64,000 bases of DNA from the NCBI GenBank assembly GCA_036417435.1, contig CM070899.1:157175494-157239493 (forward strand), read 5' to 3'. The notes beneath the pieces are model-generated. The model had not been told where the DNA came from and ran no database searches. It saw only the letters and a list, made by a program, of their open reading frames with translations. Made by a program: the position numbers and the translations under genes. Source of the stretch: Inia geoffrensis. Its lineage: Eukaryota > Chordata > Mammalia > Artiodactyla > Iniidae. This document shows positions 46,595 to 58,248 of the stretch, one piece after another; position 1 is the first letter of the stretch; each line of letters starts with the position of its first letter.

Positions 46595-46861
46595 GCTCTT
46601 TTTCTAAAAATAGTTTATTTAGTAAGAAGAGTGACACTGTTTTATATTTTTGTAAATCTCGCCAATGTCTGGCTTAACGGACAACTGGATTTTCATATGT
46701 GTTTCCGATTTCAATCTGTTATGACACTGGAAACCTCTGCTGAACGCTCATGAGAGAAAAATGTCTTTGTATTCCTATTAAATAGCTCTGAGTCTGTGGA
46801 CCCCCCCGAAAGAGTCTCAGGAACCCACGGAGGTCCACACACCACACTTTGAGAACCACTG
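46595..46861. mobile_element. hAT-type DNA transposon fossil, one terminus present
   Basis: The right end reads 'cacactttgagaaccactg', the reverse complement of the 'cagtggttctcaaagtgtg' terminus typical of hAT-Charlie MER elements. The left end is not clear, so this may be a truncated copy. Confidence 0.55.
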
Positions 46862-47504
46862 TCCTGAGACTCATTTACAAATGGGATGACAACCAAGAAT
46901 CCCCATTCATTTGAAGAAAATTCTCTTGTGATGGGTCTGTTGATAAATTCTTTCAATTTCCTCTAAAAAGTATTAACTCTTGTAGGCAGGTAAGTAAATA
47001 GAGGTGATGGGTACTTAGATGGATGAACAAGGACTGAGCAGGCAGAGCTCTGTGTCACGAGGCTTCTCCGGGGTCCCCTGTGTGGCACCCAGGAGTGGGT
47101 GGGGGGGTGGACCCTGGAGGAGGGGCGCCGCCCAGAGCCAGGCCCTGACATCTGGCATCGCTACTCTCCTTCCTTCTCTGCGATTCGCTCCAGCAGGTCC
47201 TGAAGCCCAAGTCCTCCCAGCAGATACAGTCAGTCGGTGAACCGTGATCTCATCGAAAGATGCACAGCTTTCGGGAGGGTCCAGGATCGATGAACCTAGA
47301 TTAGTGGGAAGAGCGGCGCTAGGCGCTGTTGGGGGAAAGAGGGCTGGCTGACAGAAGGCGGGGGGTGGGGGTCAGGCACAAGGGGTGTGCGGCATCCTGA
47401 GCCCTGGACCCCTTAGACCTAGAAGGCAGATGCACCCTTCACCCATTTCAACCTTTCCTCCAGGGCTGGCCTAGGGCCCGGGAAGGAGGCAAGGGGGCGG
47501 TCTC

Positions 47505-47750
47505 CGGCCTCCATCTTCCTCCCTCTCACCCCGCCTCCTCCCCCACTCCCGCCCCTCCCAGTCCTCCTCCCCTTCTCCTCTCCCTTCCTCTTCCTTTCTT
47601 TCTACCCCCTCCGGCCCACTAGCTCCCGTCCTTCCCCTCCCCTCCCCCTCCTGTCCCTCCCCACCTTCCTCCGGCCCTCCTCCTTTATCCTCCTCCTCCC
47701 CCCCCCCCGTTCCCCTCCCGCCGCTCCGGCTCTCCGCCCCCTCTCCCCGG
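47505..47750. repeat. Long polypyrimidine tract beside the CpG island
   Basis: About 245 bases are almost only C and T on the plus strand, with clusters like 'cccctcccctccccctcctg'. Such tracts can form triplex DNA and bind Sp/KLF factors. Position at the edge of a CpG island suggests a promoter-proximal element. Confidence 0.8.
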
Positions 47751-48480
47751 CGGCAGAGGCGGGCGGCGCGGCCTCGGGTTCGGGCCCCGCCTGGCGGCTC
47801 GCACCTGCTCGGCGGCCGCGTGGATCACCGCGGGCGGGCTGGCAGGAAAGTGGGTCAGCGCGGGGCCGCGGCGGCTGCTGCTGTGCTTGGGGGACGCCCG
47901 GGGACCGGACGCCTCTGCCGGGAGAGAGTGGGAGGCGGCCGCGTGCGACGCCCAGGATGCGGGGCCGCTGCGCCCCTTCCCCCCCGGAGTCCGCGCGGGG
48001 CCGGTGGAGCGCTACGGCCGGCGCAGCCGCCTCCCTCCGCGATGCCTGGCCCACGGCGCCCAGCACGCCCTCATGTCTTCTGACCCTGCCGGACCTAGGG
48101 CCCCCGCTCCGGGACGTGGTCCCCGCCACCCCTCCCTGCCCCCTAGTGCCAGCCCCGGGCCTGCGCAGCCTGGAGCCCAGCCCTGGAGCGCTCCCCCGTG
48201 AGCATCTCTCCGACGCCCCCAGACCCCGGCCCTTCCGCCCAGGTGTTCTGGGCCTGGGTCTGCTCCCGGGAAGCCCCCTAGAGCACCGATGCCCTTGCGG
48301 CCCTCTCGTCTCTCCTCCCCGGGCGGTCCTCCTGCCCGTATCCTCGCAGAGCGCTGCCCAGCCGCCAGCACCCTGGCAGCCCTGGTGCGGCTGCCCCGTA
48401 GGCTCTGCCCCAGGCCCTGCTGCAGATCCAGGTCACTGTCCTGGGGCAAGGACCGGTCACGGGACCGTGGAGGTGACCCG
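47690..48480. promoter_or_regulatory. CpG island, candidate promoter
   Basis: Dense CpG and high GC are seen from about 47690, with the strongest part at 47750-48060 ('gggcggcgcggcctcgggtt', 'cgcggggccgcggcggctgc'). GC boxes are present on both strands and there is no TATA box. It is not an L1 5' UTR and does not look like a repeat. Possible splice donors are CAG|GTAGGC after 48606 on the plus strand and GAGCAG|GTGCGAG after 47805 on the minus strand. Open frames here (217 codons plus, 175 codons minus) have no known domain. It could serve a coding gene, a divergent pair or a lncRNA. The gene itself cannot be named. Confidence 0.7.
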
Positions 48481-48609
48481 GCCCCCCAGCCAGCAGCCCC
48501 AGGGTCTCCCCCCAGCAATCTTCCACCCTCGGCAAACAGGCAGTGTCAAGGCCCTGCTGCGTCCTTGTAGGGCCGCCTGGTCCTGTACTCCGCGTGAGCT
48601 ACGCAGGTA

Positions 48610-50039
48610 GGCCTCCGGGCTCTACCGTCTCCTAACACACTCTGAGCTCTCCCACCTTGGAGCTCCTCCTGGAGTCCTGGAAAGCCCTACCTACCCCTTG
48701 GTCACCTGACCAATGGGTCACCTTGGCCCAGAACCTTCCCAAAGCCTCTCACCAGAATGCTGCTCCCTCCCCTGGTTTGCATCCTCTCCCACAGTTTGCA
48801 TCCTTCAGTAACCATGTGGGTCCAGGAGGCTGGCTTCTGAACGCCCAGTGGAGCTGAGCTGGAAGGGTCAGGGTCTGCCACAGGCTCCTGGTGCGAGAAG
48901 ACTTGGCTGTGGGAAGCCTGCATTAACAGCATCACCGAGATCGTGCCTGTCCTCTGTGTATTCAGCACCTGGCCACAGTCGAGCCTGGGAAGACCCCTCA
49001 GTCTGGACCCAGGTCCCTGGAGCTCACCCGACTGGCCAACATTTGGTACCTCCCCCCGCCACCCCAGGCTCTTAGGGCTGACATTAGCTCACGAGCCCTC
49101 CACAAGTCCACGTAAAGGGACAGTTGGACACTTGGAAGCCGCCCACCCACACCGGGAGGGGTGAGGGCAGGGGGAAGGTGTGGGAAGAAAGAGAGTTGAG
49201 ACAGGAAACTGGTTAAAAAACAACATTTTTCAGCACCTGGAGAAGCTCTAGTAAAGCAGCCAGGGGCTGCTCTGCTGGGCATCTGGGCTTCAGGTCAGCC
49301 AGGGCTGCAGTCGAGGGCCCACCCCGTCCCCTTCCGAGCTCTCCCTGTGGGGAAGCGGGGGCAGAAGTGTTCCCCAGACTACTCCAGGCAGGCCCTCAGC
49401 CAGTCATCACCCAGGTCGACCAAGCATGGGTGCTCCAGAGTGAAAAGGACCTCAAACCGATCGGGCCCAGGACTCCCAAACTCCTCACCCTCCCACCTGC
49501 AGACCCTTTGTTTTGAAAACTTTTACATGTTAAATAAATGGCAGTTAAATAGGAAAGAATCTGCATAACTTCTGACTGTGACCCTTACGGAGTTGGGTGG
49601 AGGGGATGCATCCACAGATTACACACACGCAGATTACACACCCGCAGGGCTGGATTTGAACACCCGGTTTGCCACTAGAGCTGCCAATTCGTGCCACTTC
49701 CTACCCTTGGCGACAACGCGGCCTCAGAGCCCTGGCCCCGCCAGCTGGCTCTCAGGCGCTAGGACTTCAGACAAATCATCAAACACAAACGCAGAGCCTT
49801 GCGGATCTCTCGGCAAACACCATTCAGGAAAAGCCAGGCGGGCCCTGGCCATTTGGTTACAAGAAAGATTTAGATTTAGTCTAGCTTTGTTTTTGTTTGA
49901 CTTTTTGGTCACAGGCTTGGTCATCACCTTTGAGAATCTTCCTGCCCATACACTACGGCGGAGTTCTGAGGTTCAGAAGTGCTCAGGGAAACCGACACTG
50001 GTTAATAAGGCTTGGAAGGGGCTTTTTTCATGAAGTAAT
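48610..50039. other. Unique sequence downstream of the CpG island, no gene recognised
   Basis: If the island drives plus-strand transcription, this would be the start of intron 1. I see no exon. Confidence 0.45.
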
Positions 50040-50500
50040 CCTCCTTTAATGTCTGTTTACAGCTGGGCTCCACGTAGCAACAACCTCTGATTAAATGCCC
50101 AGTGTATCCTGGGGCAAGAGACAAATAATTGCAGTGCTTCATTTTCCCATGTGAAGATTAATGAAAGCTTTGCTCATTTTGTTTGTGTGGGAAAGAGGCA
50201 ATGTTGATATTTGGGCTTGAAAACTTTTCGGTATTGGTGTCCTGACACAATGTGGTGCAGTGCGGGTTCTCCCTGTAATGGTTACTATACACCTTTGAAA
50301 ACAGAACAAGCTTTTGGTGCCAGACAGTACGGTGGGGCATGGAAAGAGGTGTTCCCAGCCTGCCTTATATGTAATGTTACACACTTACATGGCAGAACAT
50401 ATTTCTTTCCCAAACACTAGATAAGTAATACACTCCATAAATGAAGATCATTTGTCATTAAAGATCTCAGCATTATTAATGTCTTAGACCTGCCCCAAGG
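50040..50500. promoter_or_regulatory. Candidate non-coding regulatory segment with clustered ATTA motifs
   Basis: This is repeat-free, AT-rich text about 1.5-2 kb from the CpG island with several homeodomain-type cores: 'ctttaatg' near 50044, 'gattaaat' near 50090, 'aaataattgc' near 50126, 'gattaatg' near 50157 and 'tattaatg' near 50473. The text is free of decay-like repeats. This is suggestive of an enhancer or conserved non-coding element, but only cross-species alignment could show it. Confidence 0.3.
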
Positions 50501-50771
50501 CTTTTCTCAAGCAAGAGAAGAAAATATGCCTACCTGTATAGCTTCTCCTATGGAACTTTCCCGCTCTGACCATGTCGGGGCGGGGGGGATGGAAAGGGCC
50601 TGGTCTAGGAGTCGGAAGTCTGTTCGTGATGAGTTTGGCTATGACCTGCCTGCATTACGCTGCAGAAATCACTGTCCTTCTCTGGGTCTCACCTGCATTA
50701 TATGTTAATAGACAGAAGTGCAATCTCCCTTCCTTCCTCCCCCCTTCCTTTCCCTTCCTTCTTTTCCTTTT

Positions 50772-50985
50772 TTTTTTTTTTTTAATTATGGAAATTTTCC
50801 ATTTCAAACATAACCAAAAGTAGAGAGAATAGTAAGATGAGCCCTCATGTAGACCTCACCAGCGTCAGCAGTTACCATCACAGAAACCACCTTGTTTCAT
50901 CTTTGCTTCCGCTCACCCCACCCCCAGCTTATTTTGAAACAAATCCCTAAACATCAGTAATTTCATCTGTAAATATTTCAGAATT
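50772..50985 (-). mobile_element. Old LINE (L1-like) 3' end, minus strand
   Basis: A T run is followed by 'aaaagtagagagaatagtaa', 'agccctcatgtagacctcac' and 'gaaacaaatccctaaacatc', typical reversed old LINE 3' text. A CT-rich run precedes it. Confidence 0.65.
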
Positions 50986-50989
50986 ATAT

Positions 50990-51540
50990 GACTTATCTCT
51001 TGCTGCTGTCGAGTTGCTTGAAACAGCAATACTCTATTACGTCAAGATGCTGTGGGTTGAGAGTTTGGGCTGGGACCAGCTGGACAGTTTTTCTTTTGGT
51101 TCTGTCTGGCTCTCTCACGTGAATGCTTTCAACTGGTGACTTGGCTGTAGCCAGCCAGTCTTTGATGGCCTCTTGTCTGGCAGCTGGTCAGGATGCCCCC
51201 GTTGTCTACAAGGCCCCTCCAGCAGGCTAGCTCAGGCTTGCTGTCATGGTGGCAGCGTTTCATGAGTTTCCAGTGGCAAGAGAAGGCAAGCCCCAATGTA
51301 CAGCTACTTTCCAAGCCTCTGCTGGTGCCATGTTTGCTAATGTCCCATTTGCCACACGTCGTGTAGCCCAGCCCAGAGTCAACATGGGAGGGGGAGAGAA
51401 ATGTACAAGAAACAGAGAAGCAGGGAGAGTAATTCACTGGGGGCTATTACTGCAGCAATCTACCTTAAGGATATATTCCTCAAACGTAAGCCCCCCCCCC
51501 CTTTAACATAAACACAATTCCATTATCAACGCTTACCAAA
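50990..51540 (-). mobile_element. Possible old LTR-type repeat, family not assigned
   Basis: 'acttatctcttgctgctgtc', 'gggctgggaccagctggaca' and 'cttaaggatatattcctcaa' outline a dispersed repeat with inverted LTR-like order. I cannot name it, and it may include unique DNA. Confidence 0.3.
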
Positions 51541-51549
51541 TTAACTGCA

Positions 51550-53565
51550 AATCTTTAATATGGACGGCATCCACTATATCTAGATTCCCCTATTGTCACA
51601 TAAATGTGGAGAAATGGGAACCTTTGTGCAGCCACAGTGGGAAAGAGAATAAAACGGGGGTCAGTATTCTTTGTGTGTAACCATTAAGTTCTATGTGAGT
51701 GTATCCACTCTCCTACAGTGTAAACTGTATTTCTTTATCATCAGATAAGTTCTACAAACCCTGGATTGGTTAATCCCAAAGGCTCCTTTGGGCACCAAGA
51801 TTCTGCAGTTGTATGTGCAATGTTTACAGAAACATGCCCGTGGCTTTAGGAACAAGCCCGTCTCTTCCAATGGTGAGATTCTCAGGCAGCTCACCTTCCC
51901 TGGCACTCGCTGTGTCTAGGGCAGGGGACAGTGAAAGCGACAAGATCTGAAGAGTGCTGCTTTCTGCTATGATGATCCTTCCTGGCCGGTGGTTTTATCG
52001 TAGCATCTGGGTCCATCTGCTTCCAGGAGTTCCCTCGCCTTCTCCTGATCCAGAGATACTGCTGAAGCTACCGTCTGAGCATCTCCAGAAAGCCCTGGGT
52101 GCCCAGCAGGGTCCACCCTCAGAAACCCCACTGGAGCTCTGCAGTGTCCTACTGACTCATTTGAGGTCTTTTTGGGATTCTGCAGGGCTACGCTGGCTAG
52201 GCCAAATCGTTCACGGAGGCTGAGTCACTTCCATGGGATTATCTGCACATGGGGCCCTCAAAACCCTTAAAGCACAAGGGCTGCCTGACCCCACACCCTT
52301 GTCTTGCTTGCACCAGATGTGTCGGGAGACCAGGACACCCAAGGAGGAACTGGAAGGGGCTCAGCCTTCGTGCTTTCTTGTGGTTGGTTCAGTGTGGGCA
52401 CGTGACCCGGAGGCCCAGGAGAGGAGCGTTTCCAGGAGAGGTTTCCCTCTGTAATGAGACGAGTGCACCTCTTCCTTCCTGCTGGGGTCCTGGGGAGTGT
52501 GGAGTGTTGAGGATGCAGCCCCTGTGATCCATGGAGGAGAATTTGGACTATGCTGGGTGGGCCAGGCAGATGATGGGGAAGGCGTGGCAGAGCCTGGGCA
52601 GTCACCCACAATCTCTCTCTCAAGCTTCTCGTGAAGGGCCTCCCCCACCGACACCACCCACAACCAGATGCTCTGAGCCTTGCAGCCAGTGGTGTCTGGC
52701 TGAGAGGCTCCTGCTCTTTGTTTGTGGAAGAGACACAGGCAGGGACCACGTGGGAGGTCTCTGGTAGGCCCCATGTGTTCCCGTGTTCCCACTTTGGGAG
52801 CTCCAAAAGTTGGTGGGCTTTGGTGCCTGCCTGGCACAGGTGCAGAGGAAGGATGCCCCATCTACGGCAGACCCATCGCAGTGGGAGTGAGCAAGGGTGG
52901 TGGCAGGCTGCACATTTTGTAATAAGCAAAGGGGAAGGGGCTCTCCAGAAACGAGGGCAGTTGTAACACTTCCAAGGACCTCCGGCTTTGGTCTGAGTAA
53001 GCACACCCCATTGTGATTTTATTGTCACTTGTTGTCACTTGAGCAGTCCCTTTAAGATTTCACCAACTTTAATTCTCTCAGGTGCTGTCATCTGTGCAGT
53101 AATACGGCTTGAGTCCTCCCAAGTTCAGTTGAAATATACAATTTTCCCAGATGCAATATAGGAATCATTCTCTAAAATGTAACTGCACTATCTTAGGTCG
53201 GAACGGCCATTTAGCCAGTGCGGAACCGGATTCTGTGGGGTCTGAAGATTATATACATGTGAGACTCCTTTATGAATTAAATGTTGCAAATACAAAATTA
53301 GGTATAGAAGTGAATATTTAGAATGAGAAAATAAATCACAACTAATTAGAAATTTTAAAGTGCTGAAAAATGCCACAAACCCTGTAAATCCAGAAATATA
53401 ACATAACACTAAAAAAAATTCACTTCCTGACATAATTATATCATACTTGTTTTTCTGCATTTTTGGCTAGACTCTGATCACCTTTCTATAATCACCTTCT
53501 TACTGTATAATCACCTCCTTTTGTCATTTTTTAAATAAAGTGTATAAAAGACAATTTTTTTTATG
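51550..53565. other. Unique sequence, no gene recognised
   Basis: The 253-codon minus-strand open frame at 52267-53028 and overlapping frames show no domain. No splice structure was evident. Confidence 0.45.
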
Positions 53566-53568
53566 GCA

Positions 53569-53745
53569 CAGGGGTCAGCGAACCTTTCCTGTAAAGGACC
53601 TAACAGTAAATATATTGCGCTTCATGGCCATGGGGTCTCTGTCACAGCTACTCAGCTCTGCCACTGCAGCATGAAAGCAGCCCTGGACGATGTGCAAACA
53701 AACAAGCATGGCTATGTTCCAATAAAACTTTATTTACAAAAACAG
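53569..53745 (+). mobile_element. hAT-type MER element, 5' part
   Basis: The copy begins 'caggggtcagcgaacctttc', continues through 'ctactcagctctgccactgc' and stops at 'caataaaactttatttacaa', where an L1 begins. The expected second inverted terminus is missing or has been overwritten. Confidence 0.75.
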
Positions 53746-55482
53746 ATGCCAACCCGGGAAGTGACATCAGCGAGATGGTAGAATAGGAAGCCACAGACAC
53801 AATGACTCAACAACAATATATAGTCCATAAAGTCTTTACGAGGACTCCAGAAACCGGTTAGGAGGTCACAACATCCCAGGAAACTGAAAGCTAAGAAGAG
53901 CTGCACTGAAACAGGTAAGAAAAGCCATTTCATTTAAACCACATCAGCCCTTCCCCCAAGCAGGCACAGCTCACTATCAGGAGACAGTGCCCAACTCCCA
54001 GTTTCTCCCTTGAGAGGAAAAGAGTGGAACATACATCCAACATTCCAGCTTCTCAGTGGGCTGCCCAAGAGACCGGTTTCTGTCTTGCCTATCCCAGAGT
54101 GTGGATGCCTGGGGGCCACTGAAAACAACAGAGATCTCATGGCTTGTGGTGACACCAGAGTGCCTCCCCTACTACACACAGACACTAACACAGCTTGCTG
54201 TGATCAGGAGAAAGTGCCTAGCTCATGGCTTCTCCCTTGGGAGGGAAAGAGGACAATGAAACAAGGGCCCAACATTCCAGCTTTTTGGGGGGTGCTGCCC
54301 AAGGAACTGGTTTCCGTTTTTCCTGACTCAGAGCACTGATGGAACTAGCAGACCTTGGATGCCTGGGGCCTCCGAGAACAAAAGAAAGCTCGGTGGCTTG
54401 ATGCAGCTCCAGAGAACTTGTAGTACTACAAGTAGACACCAGAGGGAGCGAAAGACTACAAGCTCCTGAGAAAGAAATCCGCAAACCTGTCTAGTTAGGA
54501 AATTACACAAACCCAGAGAGGACACGTCCCCACAAAAGGTGTGAGAGGCCCTCAGAAGCTCTAGCCAGGCTTATTGGTGAAGGTCTTCCCCTGTACAAAG
54601 CCAGTCTATAAAGACTGGAAGAGTGACTTTCTTTCAATTACACAAAAGACAACAAAAAGTAGCAAGAACTCAGAAAGAAGAAATAGGAAAACATGGCCCA
54701 ACCAAAGGGACAAAATAAATCTCCAAAACCAACCTTAAAGAAACAGAGATCTATTAATTACCTGAAAAACATCCAAATAATGATCTTAAAAAGAACACAG
54801 ACAGCTAAACAAAATCAGAAAAACAATGCATGAACAAAATGAGAATATCAATAAAGAGAAGCGATTAAAAGGAACGAAACAGAATTTCCAGAACTGAAGA
54901 ATATAATAACTGAATTGCAAAATTCACTGGAGGGGATCAACAACAGACTTGATCAAGGTGAAGAAAGAATTAGCAAACCCTAAGACAGGTCATTTGAAAT
55001 GACTGAGTCAGGGGAACAAAAAGAAAAAAGAATGAAGAAAAGTGACCGAGCCTAGGGAACATATGAAACACCATCAAGTGGTCCAATATTCACATTATGA
55101 AAGTCCCAGCAGGAAAAGAGGGGAAAGGGCAGAAAGATTATTTAAAGAAATAATGGCCAAAAACTTCCTACTTCTGAGGGAGGAAATGAACATCCAAATA
55201 CAAGCATCTCAAAAGACTCCAACGAGGATAAGTCCAAAGATGTCCACACAAGACACATTATAATCAAACTGTTAAAAGTCAGAGACAGAGAGAGAATCTT
55301 GAAAGCAGCAAGAGGGACTCATCACACACAAGGGAGCTCCTAAAAAATTATCAACAGATTTCTCAGCAGAAATATTGCAGCCAGATGGGAGTGGGATGAC
55401 ATATTCAAAGTGCTGAAAAAGAAAAAACTGCCAACAAAGAATATTATATCAGGAAAAACTTTCCTTCAAAAATGAAGGAAAG

Positions 55483-55690
55483 GGCTTCCCTGGTGGCGCA
55501 GTGGTTGAGAGTCCGCCTGCCGATGCAAGGGACACGGGTTCATGCCCCAGTCCGGGAAGATCCCACATGCCGTGGAGTGGCTGGGCCCGTGAGCCATGGC
55601 CGCTGAGCCTGCCCGCCTGAAGCCTGTGCTCTGCAGTGGGAGACGCCATGGCAGTGAGAGGCCCGCGTACAAAAAAAAAAAAAAAAAAAA
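55483..55690 (+). mobile_element. CHR-family SINE (cetacean type) nested in L1
   Basis: The head is 'ggcttccctggtggcgcagt', with the GC-rich body and an A tail of about 20. The host sequence 'aatgaaggaa' is duplicated at 55471-55480 and from 55689. Confidence 0.95.
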
Positions 55691-57656
55691 TGAAGGAAAA
55701 ATAAAAACTTTCCTGGATAAACAAAAGCTGAAGGAGTTCATCACCACTAGACCTGCCTTACAAGAAATGCTAAAGGGAGTCCGCCAAGATGAAACAAAAG
55801 AATACTAGATAGCAACACAAAAGCATACAGAATTATAAAGCTCTCTGCTAAAGGAAAGTATATAGACAAATACAGAAGTATGTAATACTATAATGGTGGT
55901 GTGTAAATTACTTTTAATTCAGTTGTAGATTTTAAAAGATAAAGGCATAAAAAATAACTATCACAATAAAACTTGTCAATGGATTCAAAATATAAAAAGA
56001 TGTAATTTGTGACATCTATAACATAAAGCAAGAGGGAGAGATGTAAAGAAGTAGAGTTTTTGTGTGCGATTGAAGTTAAGTTGTTATCAGTTTGAAATAG
56101 ATTGTTGTAACTATAAGATGTTTTATGTAATCCGCATCACAAACACAAAGAAAACACCTATAGAAGATGCATGAAAGAGAATGAGAAAGGGATCCAAGCA
56201 TGCCACTATAAGAAATCAACAAAACATAATAGGAAGTTAGCTATAAGACATACAGAAAACTATGGAAAAACGGCATTAGTAAATCCACTGATGTCAGTAA
56301 CTAATTTAAATGTAAGTGGATTAAACTGCCCAATCAAAAGAATGGCCGAATGGATTAAAAAACAAGATCCAGTTATATTGTCTACATGAGACTCACTTGA
56401 TATGAGGACATACATAGGCTGAAAGTGAAAGGCTGGAAAAAGATATTCCATGCAAAGAGTAACTAAAAGAGAGCAGGATTGGCCATACTTATATAAGACT
56501 AAATAGAATTTAAGTCAAAACTGTCACTAGAGATAAAAAGACATGATTTAATGATAAAAGGGTTAATTCATCAAAAGATATAACAATTATAAACGTATAT
56601 GCGCCTAACAGCAGAACACCCAAATACACAAAGCAAACACTGACAGAATTAAAGAGAGAAACAGACAATAACACAATATTAGTAGGCGATTTCAAGACCC
56701 CACTTTTATTAATGAATAGATCAACCAAACAAAAGCTCATTAAAGAAATACTTGAACAGTACTTTAGACCAATTAGAGCTCGCAGACATATACAGAACAC
56801 CCTCACTCAACAATAACAGAATACACATTCTTCTCCAGTGAAAATGGAACATTCTCCAAGAAAGATCACATGCTAGGCCACAAACCAAGTCTTAACAAAT
56901 TTAGGAAGATTGAAATCATACCAAGTGTCTTTCCAACCACCACAGAATAAAACTAGAATTCAAAAGCAGAAAGATAACTAGAAAATTCACAAATATGTGG
57001 AAATTTTAAAACACACTCTTGAACAACCAATGTGTCATAGAATAATTCACAAGAGAAATTAGAAAGTTAGCAATCCCTTGAGACAAATGAAAATGAAAAC
57101 ACAGCATACCAAAACTTTTGGGATGCAGCAAAAGCAGTTCTAAGAAGGAAGTTCATAGTGGTAAATGCCTATATTAAAGGAGAAGAAAGATCTTACATCA
57201 ACAAAAACTTAATTTTAAACCACAAGGGAAAAAAGAAGAAGAACAGACTAGACCCAAAGTCCCAAAGTTAGCAGAAGGAAAGAAATAATAAAGATTAGAG
57301 ATGAAATAAATGAAATAGAGAATAAAAACATAGAAAAAAAATTGAGTTGATTTTTGAAAAGACCACAATTTTATCAGCTGATAAATCCTTAGCTAGACTA
57401 AGAAAAAGAGAGCGAGAAGACTCAAATAACAAATTTCAGAAATGAAAGAGGAGATATTACACCTGATGCCACAGAAATAAAAAGGATTATGAGACTGTTA
57501 TGAACAATTATATACCAACTAGTTGGATAACCTAGAAGAAAATGCTAACTTGCCGACACAAGCAATCTACTAACATGGAGTCATGAAGAAATAAAAAATC
57601 TGAATAGAGTTATAACTAGTAAGGAGATTGAATCAGTAATCAAAAACCAACAAAGA

Positions 57657-57870
57657 GGGCTTCCCTGGTGGCGCAGTGGTTGAGAGTCCACCTGCCAATG
57701 CAGGGGACACGGGTTCGTGCCCCGGTCTGGGAAGATCCCACATGCCGTGGAGTGGCTGGGCCCGTGAGCCATGGCCGCTGAGCCTGCGCATCCGGAGCCT
57801 GTGCTCCGCAGCGGGAGAGGCCACAACAGTGAGAGGCCCGTGTACCGCAAAAAAAAAAAAAAAAAAAAAA
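57657..57870 (+). mobile_element. CHR-family SINE (cetacean type) nested in L1
   Basis: The same form as the copy at 55.5 kb with a 22-base A tail. The duplication 'aaaaaccaacaaaga' is exact at 57642-57656 and about 57866-57880. Confidence 0.95.
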
Positions 57871-58248
57871 CCAACAAAGAAATGTCCTGGGTCAGATGGC
57901 TTCACTGGTAAAAGAGTAAAGAAGAATTTACACCAACCTCTCTCAAACAAACACTTCCAAAACTCAAAGAGGGCGAAACACATCCAAAATCATTTTACAA
58001 GGCCAGCATTAAGAGAACTACAAATCAATATACCTGATGAATATTGATACAAAAATCCTCAACAAAATACTAGCAAACTGAATTCAACAGCACATTAAAA
58101 GGAATATACACCATGACCAAGTAAGATTTGTCCCTGGGATGCAATACGGTCCAACGTATGAAAATCAATTAATGCATACAAAACATTAACAGAATAAAGG
58201 ACAAAAATCACTCAATCATCTTGACTGATGCAGAAAAAGCATTTGACA

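Larger units (their letters stand above)
53750..58248 (+). mobile_element. L1 5' half: 5' UTR, ORF1-like and ORF2 endonuclease region, 3' half missing
   Basis: It starts near 'gaagtgacatcagcgagatg', a typical L1 5' beginning. A 5' UTR-like stretch is followed by ORF1-like text at about 54690-55800. ORF2-like text from about 56280 resembles the start of the L1 endonuclease domain and extends to the first reverse-transcriptase blocks at about 58200-58248. Many stops and frameshifts make it inactive. Two CHR SINEs interrupt it. It ends before the polymerase active site, and there is no 3' UTR or A tail. That is opposite to the usual 5' truncation of L1. Confidence 0.82.

Noticed and set aside
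47602..48129. 175-codon minus-strand Arg/Gly-rich open frame in the CpG island
   Set aside because: Composition-driven reading of the polypyrimidine tract and CpG island, with no domain.
47957..48610. 217-codon plus-strand open frame in the CpG island
   Set aside because: High GC removes stops by chance. The product has no known domain and no support beyond a donor-like site at its end.
52267..53028. 253-codon minus-strand open frame
   Set aside because: No domain, and overlapping frames of similar length on the same strand argue for chance.
56171..58248. Intact L1 ORF2
   Set aside because: Stops, frameshifts and two SINE insertions break the frame, and the 3' half is absent.
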